A DNA stretch of 32,945 nucleotides from Neorhizobium vignae (GTDB lineage Bacteria > Pseudomonadota > Alphaproteobacteria > Rhizobiales > Rhizobiaceae). The stretch is taken from NCBI RefSeq assembly GCF_000732195.1, contig NZ_JNNU01000036.1:1-32945 (forward strand). Direction: 5' to 3'. Both the position numbers and the translations under genes were made by a program. Shown piece after piece: positions 15,857 to 23,533 of this stretch (its first letter is position 1; each line of letters begins with the position of its first letter). Below the pieces are notes generated by a model. The model did no database searches. It was not told the origin of the DNA and saw only the letters and a program-made list of their open reading frames with translations.

Positions 15857-16216
15857 CGTTCGAATTGCGCCCCGTCTTCGACGCATTGATCACCGACCTG
15901 AAGCGCTCGTCCAAGCTCTTCATGGGCGAGACCCTGCTCCGGTGCTTGGTCCCGGCTCGCGCAAAACCAAGACCGGATACTTCTGGGCGTTGGCACGGGA
16001 TGATCGTCCTTAGAATGGCGGTGCGCCACCGGGCGTCGCCTTCACCTATGCTCCCGGTCGCGGCGGCAGGCATGCAGAAAGATATTGAAGGGATTCTCCG
16101 GCATCCCGCAGATCGACGGCTGTGCCCGGCTACAACAGGCTGATCGCACCGGACAAGGTCGGCGCGCGCATTAGGCTTGCCTATTGCTGGGCACACGCTC
16201 GTCGCAACCTGTTGGA
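15857..16216 (+). pseudogene. IS66-family transposase (TnpC), central fragment
   Basis: Combining frames gives LRPVFDALITDLKRSSKLFM, then TKTGYFWALARDD-like and FTYAPGRGG-like segments, and finally GYNRLIAPDKVGARIRLAYC followed by WAHARRNLLE. These are consecutive blocks of the IS66 transposase DDE core. At least two frame changes are needed to read them together. Similarity stops abruptly at about 16216, inside the region that normally leads to the C-terminal domain. The C-terminal domain reappears at 16908. Confidence 0.8.
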
Positions 16217-16311
16217 GACCTCGATCCCGAAGCATACCTTCGCGATATTCCTACAAGAATTGCCGACCATCCGATCACGAGAGTTGATTAGCTATTGCCT
16301 TGGAATATGCT

Positions 16312-16797
16312 TCAGGACGCTAATAAGGCTTGACCGGATGGCTGACGCAATCGAAAGACACAGCGCACGAGTTCGTGTTCATTGGCATCATCCAGCTTGG
16401 CTAACCGTCGTTTGCCACGACGAGCATCAAGTATGCCAAGCGCCCGGATCAACGGTCTGGAATTCGCGAGCATTGCTTCAATGGGTTGATTGAGGGATTC
16501 GAACATCGCCCGATGCAAATCAATATGATCTGCTATTCCACGCTCTCGAAGCTTCCGGTCAATTTCTTGCTCATCTTCGCTAGATAGCTCACCACCATGC
16601 TCGCCGCACAACGCGACGCGCTCCTTCCAATATTGGTAGTAGGCGCTTCCGTAGATTTTCTTTCCGTCTAACGTGACGAGAATTTCCCCCTCGTGATCGT
16701 GTGCGTAGCGATACCGCGTTGTTTGAATCTGCACTCGGCCGATAATTTCTGGGGCAAAGCGTGCTTCGACAAGCTGCTTCAACTTTGTCCACTTCAT
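16312..16797 (-). CDS. SF0329-like protein lodged inside an IS66 remnant
   Basis: The protein starts MKWTKLKQLVEARFAPEIIG and continues RVQIQTTRYRYAHDHEGEILVTLDGKKI, a layout I associate with the SF0329 family of unknown function (a WTKLK opening, an RYRY-type strand, then a V..DGK turn). The second half is helical and charged (SSEDEQEIDRKLRERGI, then LIRALGILDARRGKRRL). ATG 16797 is chosen because GGGAG lies eight bases upstream; the longer frame begins with GTG at 16812. It lies on the opposite strand between the two halves of a broken IS66 transposase, so it entered the element or was captured by it. Role unknown; immunity by context only. Confidence 0.6.
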   Translation of the reverse strand: MKWTKLKQLVEARFAPEIIGRVQIQTTRYRYAHDHEGEILVTLDGKKIYGSAYYQYWKERVALCGEHGGELSSEDEQEIDRKLRERGIADHIDLHRAMFESLNQPIEAMLANSRPLIRALGILDARRGKRRLAKLDDANEHELVRCVFRLRQPSGQALLAS

Positions 16798-16907
16798 CAA
16801 CAACGCTCCCACTTCGAAACCAGCATGCTCGTCACGTCGAGGGTCTTATACTCTGACTCTGTCCCAATTTCACCGTTGCAGTTAAAATCTCACAAAGCGT
16901 TCCACCG

Positions 16908-17352
16908 GACGCGTAGGATTGAGGCCGAACTGGGTGCCCTTGATCCGGAAGCTCGCCTTGACGGAAGGTAGGAGCGGTCAGCGCCGCTGATCGCCGAGAT
17001 GCACACCTGGCTCGTGGATTGCCGCGCCCGTGTCGCAAGCAAATCTCCGCCTAGCGAGGCCTCGGCCTACATCCCCAAATACTGGGATGGTCTGAAACTC
17101 TTGCTAGCCGACGGTCGCATCGAGATCGACAACAACAGTGTCGAGCGGACCATCCGGCCGATTGCCCTGGACCGAAAGGACGCTTCGCAGAGCATGGCCC
17201 TGCCACCATCGCCTCGTTCATCGAAACCTGCAGGCTCAATGTCGTCACCGTTCGCCTATCTGGCCGCGACGCTCACTGCAACAGTCAACGGTCACAAGCA
17301 GAGCCGGATCGAGGAACTGTTGCCATGGAATTCGGCGAACAAAGCCGCTTAA
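16908..17352 (+). pseudogene. IS66-family transposase (TnpC), C-terminal fragment
   Basis: The translation reads RIEAELGALDPEARLDGR, a TAG stop, then ERSAPLIAEMHTWLVDCRARV, YIPKYWDGLKLLLADGR, IEIDNNSVERTIRPIALDRK and finally NGHKQSRIEELLPWN. This is the well-known IS66 C-terminal region; the IDNN.VER block contains the catalytic Glu. A frame change after LDRKDA removes the GHDAGAQNWA-like stretch. About 20-25 residues normally lying between LLE (16216) and RIEAEL are absent, replaced by about 700 bp of foreign sequence with the gene at 16312-16797. Confidence 0.8.
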
Positions 17353-17354
17353 AT

Positions 17355-17798
17355 TTAGTGGCCTTTTTGGTTTGAAGGGCCGAATCTATCGGCTCTCCGG
17401 CGCTCAACGGCGGGGTCATGGGGCCGAACACTTATCGTGCGCTCGCTTCGGTAAGTTCTGCCGAGATCGGAGACAATTTCAATTTCACACATCGCTTTGG
17501 CCGGAGAAACGATGGAAACCTTTATGGTTGCATCCGAGAGCCACGTTTGCGGCATCGCATTTGCCTCCATCATTCGCAAAACCACGCCCCTATAATATTC
17601 CTCTGACACGACAAAAGCACGATGATCAGAAGTCTCCGTGGCGTGCGTCAGTTTGAGTTGCAGGTGACGTTTGCCAAGGCTGTTAAGTACCGAGACATAC
17701 TGGCCTAAAGCCCAATAACCACCGGAATCATTGTAGCGGCTTACAAATGATCCAAGAATGTCGTGGCAAATCCCTTGGAACTGCTTTCTCCTAGACAT
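17355..17798 (-). CDS. Unrecognised 147-aa protein
   Basis: The protein opens MSRRKQFQGICHDILGSFVS and has GGYWALGQYVSVL, then alternating strands (HLQLKLTHATE, HRAFVVSEEYYRG) and a final CEIEIVSDLGRTYRSERTISV before a basic, probably disordered tail. The composition is clearly coding and no other frame competes. Its stop lies three bases from the end of the IS66 remnant, so the last about 15 residues may come from the transposon side. No family recognised. The start ATG at 17798 has only AGGGG at a long distance. Confidence 0.6.
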   Translation of the reverse strand: MSRRKQFQGICHDILGSFVSRYNDSGGYWALGQYVSVLNSLGKRHLQLKLTHATETSDHRAFVVSEEYYRGVVLRMMEANAMPQTWLSDATIKVSIVSPAKAMCEIEIVSDLGRTYRSERTISVRPHDPAVERRRADRFGPSNQKGH

Positions 17799-17966
17799 CT
17801 GAAAACCAGCCCCTTCGCCATCGATCTGGAGATGTTGACGTCTTCCGATAGCAGCGACTTTCCTTTGATGGCAAGCTTTTCAGTCCATTCGACGCCACAA
17901 GGAGAGGGTTGCTCCGGAAGCTATAGGCAAAGGCAATGTGGGAGCTAAACACCGGTTACGGTTTAA

Positions 17967-18440
17967 CTACTTCGGGACACCATTTGGGAAAAGCGTCCGC
18001 ACGTCGGAAGAGCGGTATGTTTTAGAACCGCACTCCTCGGCAAAGGCCAGATATTCCTCGAAGAACTTGGTCCTGAGTACCAAGAACTCGCGAGTGTTCT
18101 TCATCAAATTATTCTGTTCGGCAACCGACTCTTCGATCTCGTCCAGCTGCTTGTCCAAATCGTCTTTCGGGGCACTTTTCTGGCGCTTCTGCTTGTTGAT
18201 GACACCGTATGATTCTTCGACAGCCAAGGTGGCACGTTTCACCCCCAGCTGGAGGCGCTGCCTTTCGACCGCAGTATATCTATTGAAGCAGGCCAGCAGC
18301 TCTTCTGGGGTAAGAACCGGTGACCGACCGTCAGCAAACTCAGAGGGCACGCCGAACGGAAGCAAATCTTTCGAGAGGGAGAAACGATCTGAGTTTAGGT
18401 CTGTGGAAAGTAGAGCAAAAATCAAAAACGGGCCAAGCAA
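17967..18440 (-). CDS. Unrecognised, possibly exported, coiled-coil protein
   Basis: The first 14 residues (MLGPFLIFALLSTD) look like a short signal peptide or anchor. The middle is strongly helical and charged (LDKQLDEIEESVAEQNNLMKN), with heptad-like spacing that suggests a coiled coil, followed by FLVLRTKFFEEYLAFAEECG. The start is TTG at 18440 with GGGGTG about six bases upstream. The overlapping plus-strand frame is Ser/Arg-rich and looks like a shadow. No family recognised. If exported, it would differ from the cytoplasmic immunity proteins around it. Confidence 0.5.
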   Translation of the reverse strand: MLGPFLIFALLSTDLNSDRFSLSKDLLPFGVPSEFADGRSPVLTPEELLACFNRYTAVERQRLQLGVKRATLAVEESYGVINKQKRQKSAPKDDLDKQLDEIEESVAEQNNLMKNTREFLVLRTKFFEEYLAFAEECGSKTYRSSDVRTLFPNGVPK

Positions 18441-18611
18441 GCGTTCACCCCAAAGTTTCGAGCCAACAACCCTTTGCGCGGGATGCTAGTGTGCATGAAG
18501 CCCATAGAAAAGACCCGCGTCCTGTTCATAACGGCTGGTGCGAACGTCGCCAATAGGAGACATAGTCTAATAGAGCGGGGGAACGTTCTCGGGAGCTATC
18601 GGAAAGTTGAC

Positions 18612-19250
18612 ATGCGTAAAGAACCGGTAATCATCTCGCTCAAAGAAAGCTTGCGTTCGCTGCAAATCAGTTTGGTACACCGCTCCTACAAATCGCAGAG
18701 AGGCTGGGGCCGCCGAAAGGATGGATAACCAACAGATATGACCAGCCGGTACCGTTGTATTGGCTCTATCCGGGCGGTCTGGAATTAACTTTTGAACCAG
18801 AACCGCCTTACCGATTGACTGCTTTCAAACTTTCGCCCGTAGGGAGGCACAAAGGGAGGATGACCAACTTCAGTTATTATGTTCGGATGCGCAACGACTT
18901 TCCGATGATCGATACGTCGGTCTCAGACTTCCTGCGGAGTGGTTTATGGGACTTAGAAAAAGTGAGAGTCGGCATCTGCGCCGAACCAAACTACCCGGTT
19001 CTGGATATTTGTGTAGGAAGCCTACGGATACCTTTCTTGATGAGTTCAGAAAGAGAGGAGGCATTTGACGATCAACTTTCACACAGCGGCATTGAACTAA
19101 AAAGGAGAATTGCCCTACTTGATCCGAATTGTGACTTCTTCGGGAGCCTACTTCTCACTTGAAGACGTTGAAGTTCGGCGGTTCCCAAAAGAGGGATGGA
19201 CGACGTTCAGCGGCGATGAATATCTTCGCCAGCTTGACTTAGAGGAATAA
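18612..19250 (+). pseudogene. Immunity-like gene with two frameshifts
   Basis: ATG 18612 (GGAAAG five bases upstream) opens MRKEPVIISLKESLRSLQIS and LVHRS. Near 18685 the frame must change to continue LLQIAERLGPPKGWITNRYD and PVPLYWLYPGGLELTFE; the GTP/LGPP-then-LELTF arrangement is common in small immunity-type proteins. A second change near 19135 links to SGAYFSLEDVEVRRFPKEGW and TFSGDEYLRQLDLEE, ending at TAA 19248-19250. Each piece is well formed, so the gene was recently intact. Without the second change it would stop at 19162. The exact family is not known to me. Confidence 0.6.
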
Positions 19251-19291
19251 GCGTCTGCTGAGGGCCGACTGCAGCCATCGCTCCCAAAGCC

Positions 19292-19657
19292 TTAAAGGTT
19301 AAAGCGGATAGCTAGCTCCGCAATCGCAGGGTCGGTGAACTCGACAACGGGATCATCAGTCTTGTCGTGTTTGCGGTGATAGTCTCCCGCATCGAAGGCT
19401 TCATAGATTTCGAAGAATGGCTCCGGCACCTCGTTCTTGCCAGGTCCAAAACCCTCCTGCACCCCGGACCAAAGATCAGTCATTACGCCATCACAGAAGG
19501 TGTAACTTAGCTCTCCTCGGTGGTACCCCTTCGCAATTTCCAGCGCGGCGCTATTGTAGAAGTCCCAGTGGTTGAACGCTCCTGCCCATCGAACGATGTC
19601 ATCGAGCGTAAGCCGGAGCGGGCTCTTGTTGACCGCGAACTGTAGGAACTCAGACAC
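19292..19657 (-). CDS. Unrecognised 121-aa acidic protein
   Basis: I place the start at GTG 19657 because AAGGA lies eight bases upstream. The longer frame from 19717 and the ATG at 19666, which directly abuts AAGG, are less suitable. The protein begins SEFLQFAVNKSPLRLTLDDI and has VRWAGAFNHWDFYNSAALEI, FCDGVMTDLWSGVQEGFGPG, EPFFEIYEAFDAGDYHR and an acidic end. It is mainly helical with many aromatic residues and has no signal sequence. No family recognised, but it resembles the general type of orphan immunity proteins. It stands alone, with convergent DNA to the left. Confidence 0.6.
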   Translation of the reverse strand: MSEFLQFAVNKSPLRLTLDDIVRWAGAFNHWDFYNSAALEIAKGYHRGELSYTFCDGVMTDLWSGVQEGFGPGKNEVPEPFFEIYEAFDAGDYHRKHDKTDDPVVEFTDPAIAELAIRFNL

Positions 19658-19792
19658 CGCTCTCATCCTTCTGATAAGTTGCCAGAGCTTATGAATGAAC
19701 GCGCGATGCAGCGTCAATGACTGGATGGGCCGGAGCGGAACCCGCTCTTGAGTAGTTTGGAGTGGCGAGTGCGGACGAGTCGGTCAACCTTC

Positions 19793-20119
19793 CTAGTGCA
19801 ATTGACGGTGATGAGCAGCTGCCCGCAACCGATTCAATAGGTCATCGATAAGGGGCTCCACTTCAGATGGCAGGTAGCCCGTATCTAAATAAGCACCGCT
19901 TTTCCGATACGCATCGACCAGTTCCGCAAATTCGAGAAAATCAACCTTCGGCAGCTCGAATAGACCGAATGAATTGTACCCCCAGTCAAACATGTTCTGG
20001 ACTTGAAGTAGATAGGGCCGGGGGCCTACCAAGCCTATACTATAGCTGAGTAGATGCCGAATTAGAGCAGCAGAAGCGCCCCAGATATCTTCCTCATCTC
20101 GGACTGCAAACACGACCAT
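19793..20119 (-). CDS. Unrecognised 108-aa protein
   Basis: ATG 20119 is preceded by GAGGAG at seven bases, a strong ribosome site, and is preferred over TTG 20125. The protein reads MVVFAVRDEEDIWGASAALI, then YLLQVQNMFDWGYNSFGLFE, LPKVDFLEFAELVDAYRKSG and a helical C-terminus rich in Arg/His. It is probably a small soluble alpha/beta protein. No family recognised. The short frame at 20131-20277 ends 12 bases upstream and the GAGGAG site overlaps its stop, so the two look translationally linked. Confidence 0.65.
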   Translation of the reverse strand: MVVFAVRDEEDIWGASAALIRHLLSYSIGLVGPRPYLLQVQNMFDWGYNSFGLFELPKVDFLEFAELVDAYRKSGAYLDTGYLPSEVEPLIDDLLNRLRAAAHHRQLH

Positions 20120-20130
20120 GGTCAAGCTCC

Positions 20131-20277
20131 TCAGGCGTAAAACATCTTTGCGGCAATCATGACGATGATATTTTCTGATTTATATAGCTCAATAAGCTGA
20201 GCGACCGCGTCGGTCCGAGAGGCATCTTTCGCTTCGCGCCACAAGCGGACCGTCGCTGCTATCGAGAAACCTTGTAG
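20131..20277 (-). pseudogene. Short ORF or C-terminal remnant upstream of 19793-20119
   Basis: A minus-strand frame reading SIAATVRLWREAKDASRTDA, then VAQLIELYKSENIIVMIAAK and MFYA before TGA at 20133-20131 has excellent coding character but no ATG or GTG start; TTG 20244 is possible. It overlaps the 3' end of the membrane-protein gene (20259-20564) in another frame. It is probably a truncated gene or a small gene with a poor start. The next gene starts 12 bases after its stop. Confidence 0.4.
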
Positions 20278-20564
20278 AGCGCGACAGCGAAGTAGATGAT
20301 AAAAGCTGGTAGAAGGCCTAAGCAGAGAATATCTTCTAACGCTCTTAGGTAGTCACCTCTCGCAGTCGACATGTACTCGAATGCAGCCAATACCCGGTTA
20401 CCCGCTGCAGAATTCAACTGGACATTTCCCGCCAAATCAAAGTGTTCTTGCCGAAGACGTGAATATTGTGCGCGGAGGGGGAACAGGTGAGTCGCCCGCG
20501 CGAGGAACCCAGTCCAGGCCAGCGGCAGAAAGAAAAGCGCCAGCACAAGCAGCCTTTTTATCAC
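20259..20564 (-). CDS. Small membrane protein, two predicted TM segments
   Basis: GTG 20564 is chosen as start (AGGA three to four bases upstream); the frame further upstream covers the intergenic motif at 20650-20680 and is unlikely to be coding. Residues 3-22 (RLLVLALFFLPLAWTGFLAR) and the C-terminal LCLGLLPAFIIYFAVALYKV are hydrophobic segments, separated by a soluble loop of about 50 residues with many Arg, Gln and Asn. Both ends would lie on the same side of the membrane. This is unlike the soluble proteins around it; inner-membrane immunity proteins usually protect against pore-forming or envelope toxins, which is possible here but unsupported. Confidence 0.6.
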   Translation of the reverse strand: MIKRLLVLALFFLPLAWTGFLARATHLFPLRAQYSRLRQEHFDLAGNVQLNSAAGNRVLAAFEYMSTARGDYLRALEDILCLGLLPAFIIYFAVALYKVSR

Positions 20565-20649
20565 TCGTTCCTGCTCTTCCCAAAACACAGCAAGGGAAGG
20601 TATACGGCCCTTCGCCAATGGCCGCAATGGGCGGATAGACCTTCCGCAG

Positions 20650-20680
20650 CTTCGCGCCATTAGCGGTGATTGCGTTCGCC
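20650..20680 (+). repeat. Inter-cassette motif, copy between 20564 and 20754
   Basis: CTTCGCGCCATTAGCGGTGA and onward matches the copy at 29069-29099 in 26 of 31 positions. It lies between two divergent genes. Weaker copies in the same orientation are near 13707, 14345, 23138, 24256, 25190, 26354 and 30804. Confidence 0.6.
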
Positions 20681-20753
20681 CAAGCCTTATGGTCCTTTAG
20701 ATTTTTGCAATATCGAGATTGACAACAATGCCGCATCGCGATGGAGAACAAGC

Positions 20754-21122
20754 ATGCGTTTCCCAGAAGAAAGACTTTGGGACCACATCAATGATGGTTG
20801 GAGCCGCATGTCGTTCAAACAACGTAAGTTTTGGGATGCTATTAAGCGGCCGCCGGAGGAGTGGGAGCTGAAGGGGTACGGCCCTTGCTGGGTTGTCGCT
20901 TTGATTGGCGAGGTTGTAATCTACTACAATCATTTTAAGTATGGGTTCAATCGATCACCCTGGTCGCAGTTCGGCGTCATCGAGCGATATCAATCGCTGC
21001 AAGATGAGCTGGAGGGTGCGGTTCAGAGGCAGCTAGTCAGCCTTGAAGCGGGTTACGACGTTGGCCCTCGGACTAGCGGTCCAGTCGCTGGCGAGTATGT
21101 CGTGAAGCACTCAAATCGATGA
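20754..21122 (+). CDS. Unrecognised 122-aa protein
   Basis: ATG 20754 has GGAGA six bases upstream and is chosen over the longer frame from 20670, whose extra part covers the intergenic motif. The protein begins MRFPEERLWDHINDGWSRMS and FKQRKFWDAIKRPPEEW, then has GPCWVVALIGEVVIYYNHFK and GFNRSPWSQFGVIERYQSL, and ends in a helical QDELEGAVQRQLVSLEAGYD. I recall similar rhizobial hypothetical proteins of this length, without function. It is rich in Trp and Tyr and has no signal peptide. It is divergent from the membrane-protein gene. Confidence 0.65.
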   Translation: MRFPEERLWDHINDGWSRMSFKQRKFWDAIKRPPEEWELKGYGPCWVVALIGEVVIYYNHFKYGFNRSPWSQFGVIERYQSLQDELEGAVQRQLVSLEAGYDVGPRTSGPVAGEYVVKHSNR

Positions 21123-21203
21123 TCGCTTTCTAAATCGACAAGATTGGGTAGGCGAATGTCTCGAACATCTGGCGACGCAGTCCTGCCCTACGGCCACCAG
21201 GTG

Positions 21204-21797
21204 TCAGTTGCTCCCACCAATCTGGAACCGGTCAAATCGGACTTCACTAATGGGATGTCCCGACGGGTCGAGTCTGATCGAGCGAAGCACGAGGTTCAGG
21301 TTGGCGGAGTAATATTGTTCAAAGACTATCGGAGACAGTCCTTGCAGCTCCACGCGGCTATTCACGACCCAAACCGGATACGAGCATGATCCGATTGTTT
21401 CCTCAGCCCATTTTTCGAAGGTAATGGTGGTCGTGCCCGCGACTGTTTTCTGACCATTTAGGAACAGCGTTGTATCGGATCGCCAATTTCCCTTTCGTGG
21501 CAAATCGTCGAGCGTCGTCACATCCGAGTAGGTTAGCTCTTGCGAGCCCTTCGCGCTGATCCGTTTCGTGACGAGCAAGGGGTGCAGATATTCCGCCGAT
21601 ATTGGCTCCAGTGAAGCGCTCCGTGCCATCAGGCGCTGCTCGGTTAACCCCGATTGAGCCGGTTTGTAGAAGACGGAGAAGAATGGTTGCTCTCTGGTGA
21701 GGAGCACGCCCTGCTTGGTTTCGTTTGGTGTCAAGCAATGACCAAACGCTGGAACAGCTGAAAATATACCAGCCAGCAGAAATAAACTTCTCAGCAC
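21204..21797 (-). CDS. Secreted/periplasmic protein of unknown function, 197 aa
   Basis: The start is set at GTG 21797 because AGGGAGG lies seven bases upstream. This gives a textbook signal peptide, MLRSLFLLAGIFSAVPAFG, with cleavage before HCL. The mature part has FFSVFYKPAQSGLTEQRLMA, LTYSDVTTLDDLPRKGNW and EQYYSANLNLVLRSIRLDPS, and ends VRFDRFQIGG. The final block reads like the end of a beta-rich lipoprotein-like domain. The family is unknown to me. A longer frame to 21878 would bury the signal peptide. An exported member is notable among the cytoplasmic immunity-type proteins; it could guard against a periplasm-acting effector. Confidence 0.65.
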   Translation of the reverse strand: MLRSLFLLAGIFSAVPAFGHCLTPNETKQGVLLTREQPFFSVFYKPAQSGLTEQRLMARSASLEPISAEYLHPLLVTKRISAKGSQELTYSDVTTLDDLPRKGNWRSDTTLFLNGQKTVAGTTTITFEKWAEETIGSCSYPVWVVNSRVELQGLSPIVFEQYYSANLNLVLRSIRLDPSGHPISEVRFDRFQIGGSN

Positions 21798-21961
21798 AGC
21801 CGACCTCCCTAACCTGGATCGCATACTGCTACCATGACGCGTAAGAATAGTCATTCGAGCGAATTGTGATCCCCTCATTTGGAACCGCCCGAAAAAGGCT
21901 CCGTTGCAGCAACTCTCGACACCATTGCAGACATCAAGTGATGTGCATTATGTTCTGACCC

Positions 21962-22366
21962 ATGACCAAAGAATATACCCTCGATGGATCGAAGATCACG
22001 TCACTTGAGGCTTTTTATGATCAAGTGAGCGAAATACTCATTCCGGGTGCATACTGGGGACGAAATCTTGATGCCTTCAATGACGTTCTGCGCGGTGGCT
22101 TTGGTACGCCCGAAGGGGGATTTATCCTTCGATGGAACAATTCCGGGGTCTCTCGGGCAAACCTGGGCCATCCGGAAACTGTAAGACAGTTGGAGAAACG
22201 GCTGGAACGATGCCACCCGAGCAATCGTGAGCTTGTGCGAGTTGACTTTATCCGAGCGCAAAAAGGGGAAGGGACCACAGTTTTCGACTGGCTTATTGAA
22301 ATAATCCAAATTCATGGCGCTGGCGGTGACGAGGCCGAAGACAATGTCAAACTCGTTTTGGAGTGA
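21962..22366 (+). CDS. Barstar-family protein (barnase-type RNase inhibitor)
   Basis: The pattern is barstar (PF01337): a first strand YTLDGSKITSLEAFYDQVSE, then the signature YWGRNLDAFNDVLRGGFG, where W-G-x-N-L-D-A is the most conserved barstar element and the following helix supplies acidic residues that plug the RNase active site. The protein then has RWNNSGVSRANLGHPETVRQ and a terminal strand. Length (134 aa) is somewhat more than Bacillus barstar. Barstar-like proteins are immunity proteins against barnase-type RNase toxins delivered by contact-dependent or type VI systems. No barnase-like gene is adjacent, so this is an orphan antidote. Only a weak ribosome site precedes the ATG. Confidence 0.8.
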   Translation: MTKEYTLDGSKITSLEAFYDQVSEILIPGAYWGRNLDAFNDVLRGGFGTPEGGFILRWNNSGVSRANLGHPETVRQLEKRLERCHPSNRELVRVDFIRAQKGEGTTVFDWLIEIIQIHGAGGDEAEDNVKLVLE

Positions 22367-22531
22367 TGTCCGCTTTTCCACGTCGCCTCCTACATGCGAA
22401 AGCCATCCGGTAATGACCAGTTGGGCCATTATCCCTGGATGAGCAACGCCAGTAGGCCATGGATTTCCAAAGCGTACGGGAAGCTGTTCGCAGGACTTTT
22501 CAACAAGTATCCGCCAGAAGCGGTCATCAAG

Positions 22532-23122
22532 TCAGCGGCTGAAACGCTTTTGTATGAACTGGCTGCCGAGACTTAGTCCGCTTTCGACGGTTTCTCCAAC
22601 CCAGGAGAATTCCAGTAGTTCCTGATGCGAGTCTCTCGTAAGGCTCACCGTAATGACATTAGACTTGATTCTAGTGGAACTCCAATCATAGGCGTAGCCA
22701 TCATCCGTCACTTTGGCGGAGAACATCGCGTTGAGGTGGCGCTCCACAGTCCTGTTGATGGGTTCCCAGGTAAAATCTCTGATCAGAACGCGGACCTGAT
22801 GGTCATAATGTTCTGCGCCGAAAACAACGGTTGTCCGGTTGTGAGACGACCACTCAACCGAACTCAGCGTCCTCCTCACATATACACTGACATCATCGCA
22901 ACCCATACAACCGCAGTCGCAGCGGCCTATAGTTAGGTAACCTTCGTGTCCCTCAGTAAGCTGGCGAACTAGGTCGGGGGGATCGAGACCCAGATGGTCC
23001 TTTCCAATCCAGTCTGCACCGTCAACGATCAACCTCACTTCGTAACTGTTGTCTTCATGATGAGGGAGGATTTCATAGGACAGGCTGCTCATAGTGACGT
23101 GACGGTACAGCCATGGTCCCAT
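22532..23122 (-). CDS. Unrecognised protein with a GRCDCGCMGCDD cysteine cluster
   Basis: The central motif GRCDCGCMGCDDVSVYV, with four Cys within eight residues, suggests a metal site and is followed by a VEWSSHNRTTVVFGAEHYDH strand region. The N-terminal part (YEILPHHEDNSYEVRLIVDG, then ADWIGKDHLGLDPPDLVRQL) and the helical VERHLNAMFS fit a family I recall as hypothetical proteins of immunity arrays, but I cannot name it. Start is open: ATG 23122 or ATG 23092 (MSSLSYEILPHHED), neither with a good ribosome site; the second matches the expected N-terminus better. Soluble, about 190 residues. Confidence 0.6.
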   Translation of the reverse strand: MGPWLYRHVTMSSLSYEILPHHEDNSYEVRLIVDGADWIGKDHLGLDPPDLVRQLTEGHEGYLTIGRCDCGCMGCDDVSVYVRRTLSSVEWSSHNRTTVVFGAEHYDHQVRVLIRDFTWEPINRTVERHLNAMFSAKVTDDGYAYDWSSTRIKSNVITVSLTRDSHQELLEFSWVGETVESGLSLGSQFIQKRFSR

Positions 23123-23161
23123 GTCTGCAATGGCCCGCTAGCGGTCATGGGCTGGCTGTGA

Positions 23162-23362
23162 TCACTGCAGGTCTAGCAAGTCCTCAGGATCGAACTGATT
23201 ATCAGGGCTGAGGTGTGTTTTCGCACATTCGGAGTGCGCGGAGAAAGTTTGCGAAGGGGAAACTCCCCCTGCAACCCAAAGGTTCGATACCTCAATTGCA
23301 ACCGCTTTAACGTCGATCTTCTCGATGACGCTTTTGCAAAACCAACAGCTGAAATCAGTCAC
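23162..23362 (-). CDS. Small Cys-containing protein, 66 aa
   Basis: A short protein with CWFCKSVI at residues 6-13 and HSECAKTHL near residue 45. The CxxC and H..C pairs could form a small zinc site of treble-clef type. The remainder is FDPEDLLDLQ, an acidic tail. The start is GTG 23362, with GGAGG about 11 bases upstream, longer than usual. I recall similar orphan small proteins in rhizobia, but know no function. The gene is 40 bp from the next minus-strand gene and may be transcribed with it. Confidence 0.6.
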   Translation of the reverse strand: MTDFSCWFCKSVIEKIDVKAVAIEVSNLWVAGGVSPSQTFSAHSECAKTHLSPDNQFDPEDLLDLQ

Positions 23363-23533
23363 TCGAATTTCCGCCTCCGTTCAACTGCCTAGCATTGAAG
23401 TAGCGTCTCTGGGGTGGAACAGGAAGCTCCCGGCCGAGAGAGGTCACGATCCATGAGCGCCGATGCAATCAGAGCTGGCAACCCCGTTCATCGTGGAGCC
23501 ACAAAAAAGCCTGGGCCTAAAACCTAATCTCAC

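Noticed and set aside
17938..18489. Plus-strand 183-codon ORF opposite 17967-18440
   Set aside because: Ser/Arg-rich with no known pattern; the minus-strand frame has normal composition and a coiled-coil pattern.
21962..22366. Barstar gene as part of a barnase toxin-antitoxin pair
   Set aside because: No barnase-like or other nuclease gene lies on either side; neighbours are a secreted protein of unknown function and a Cys-cluster protein.
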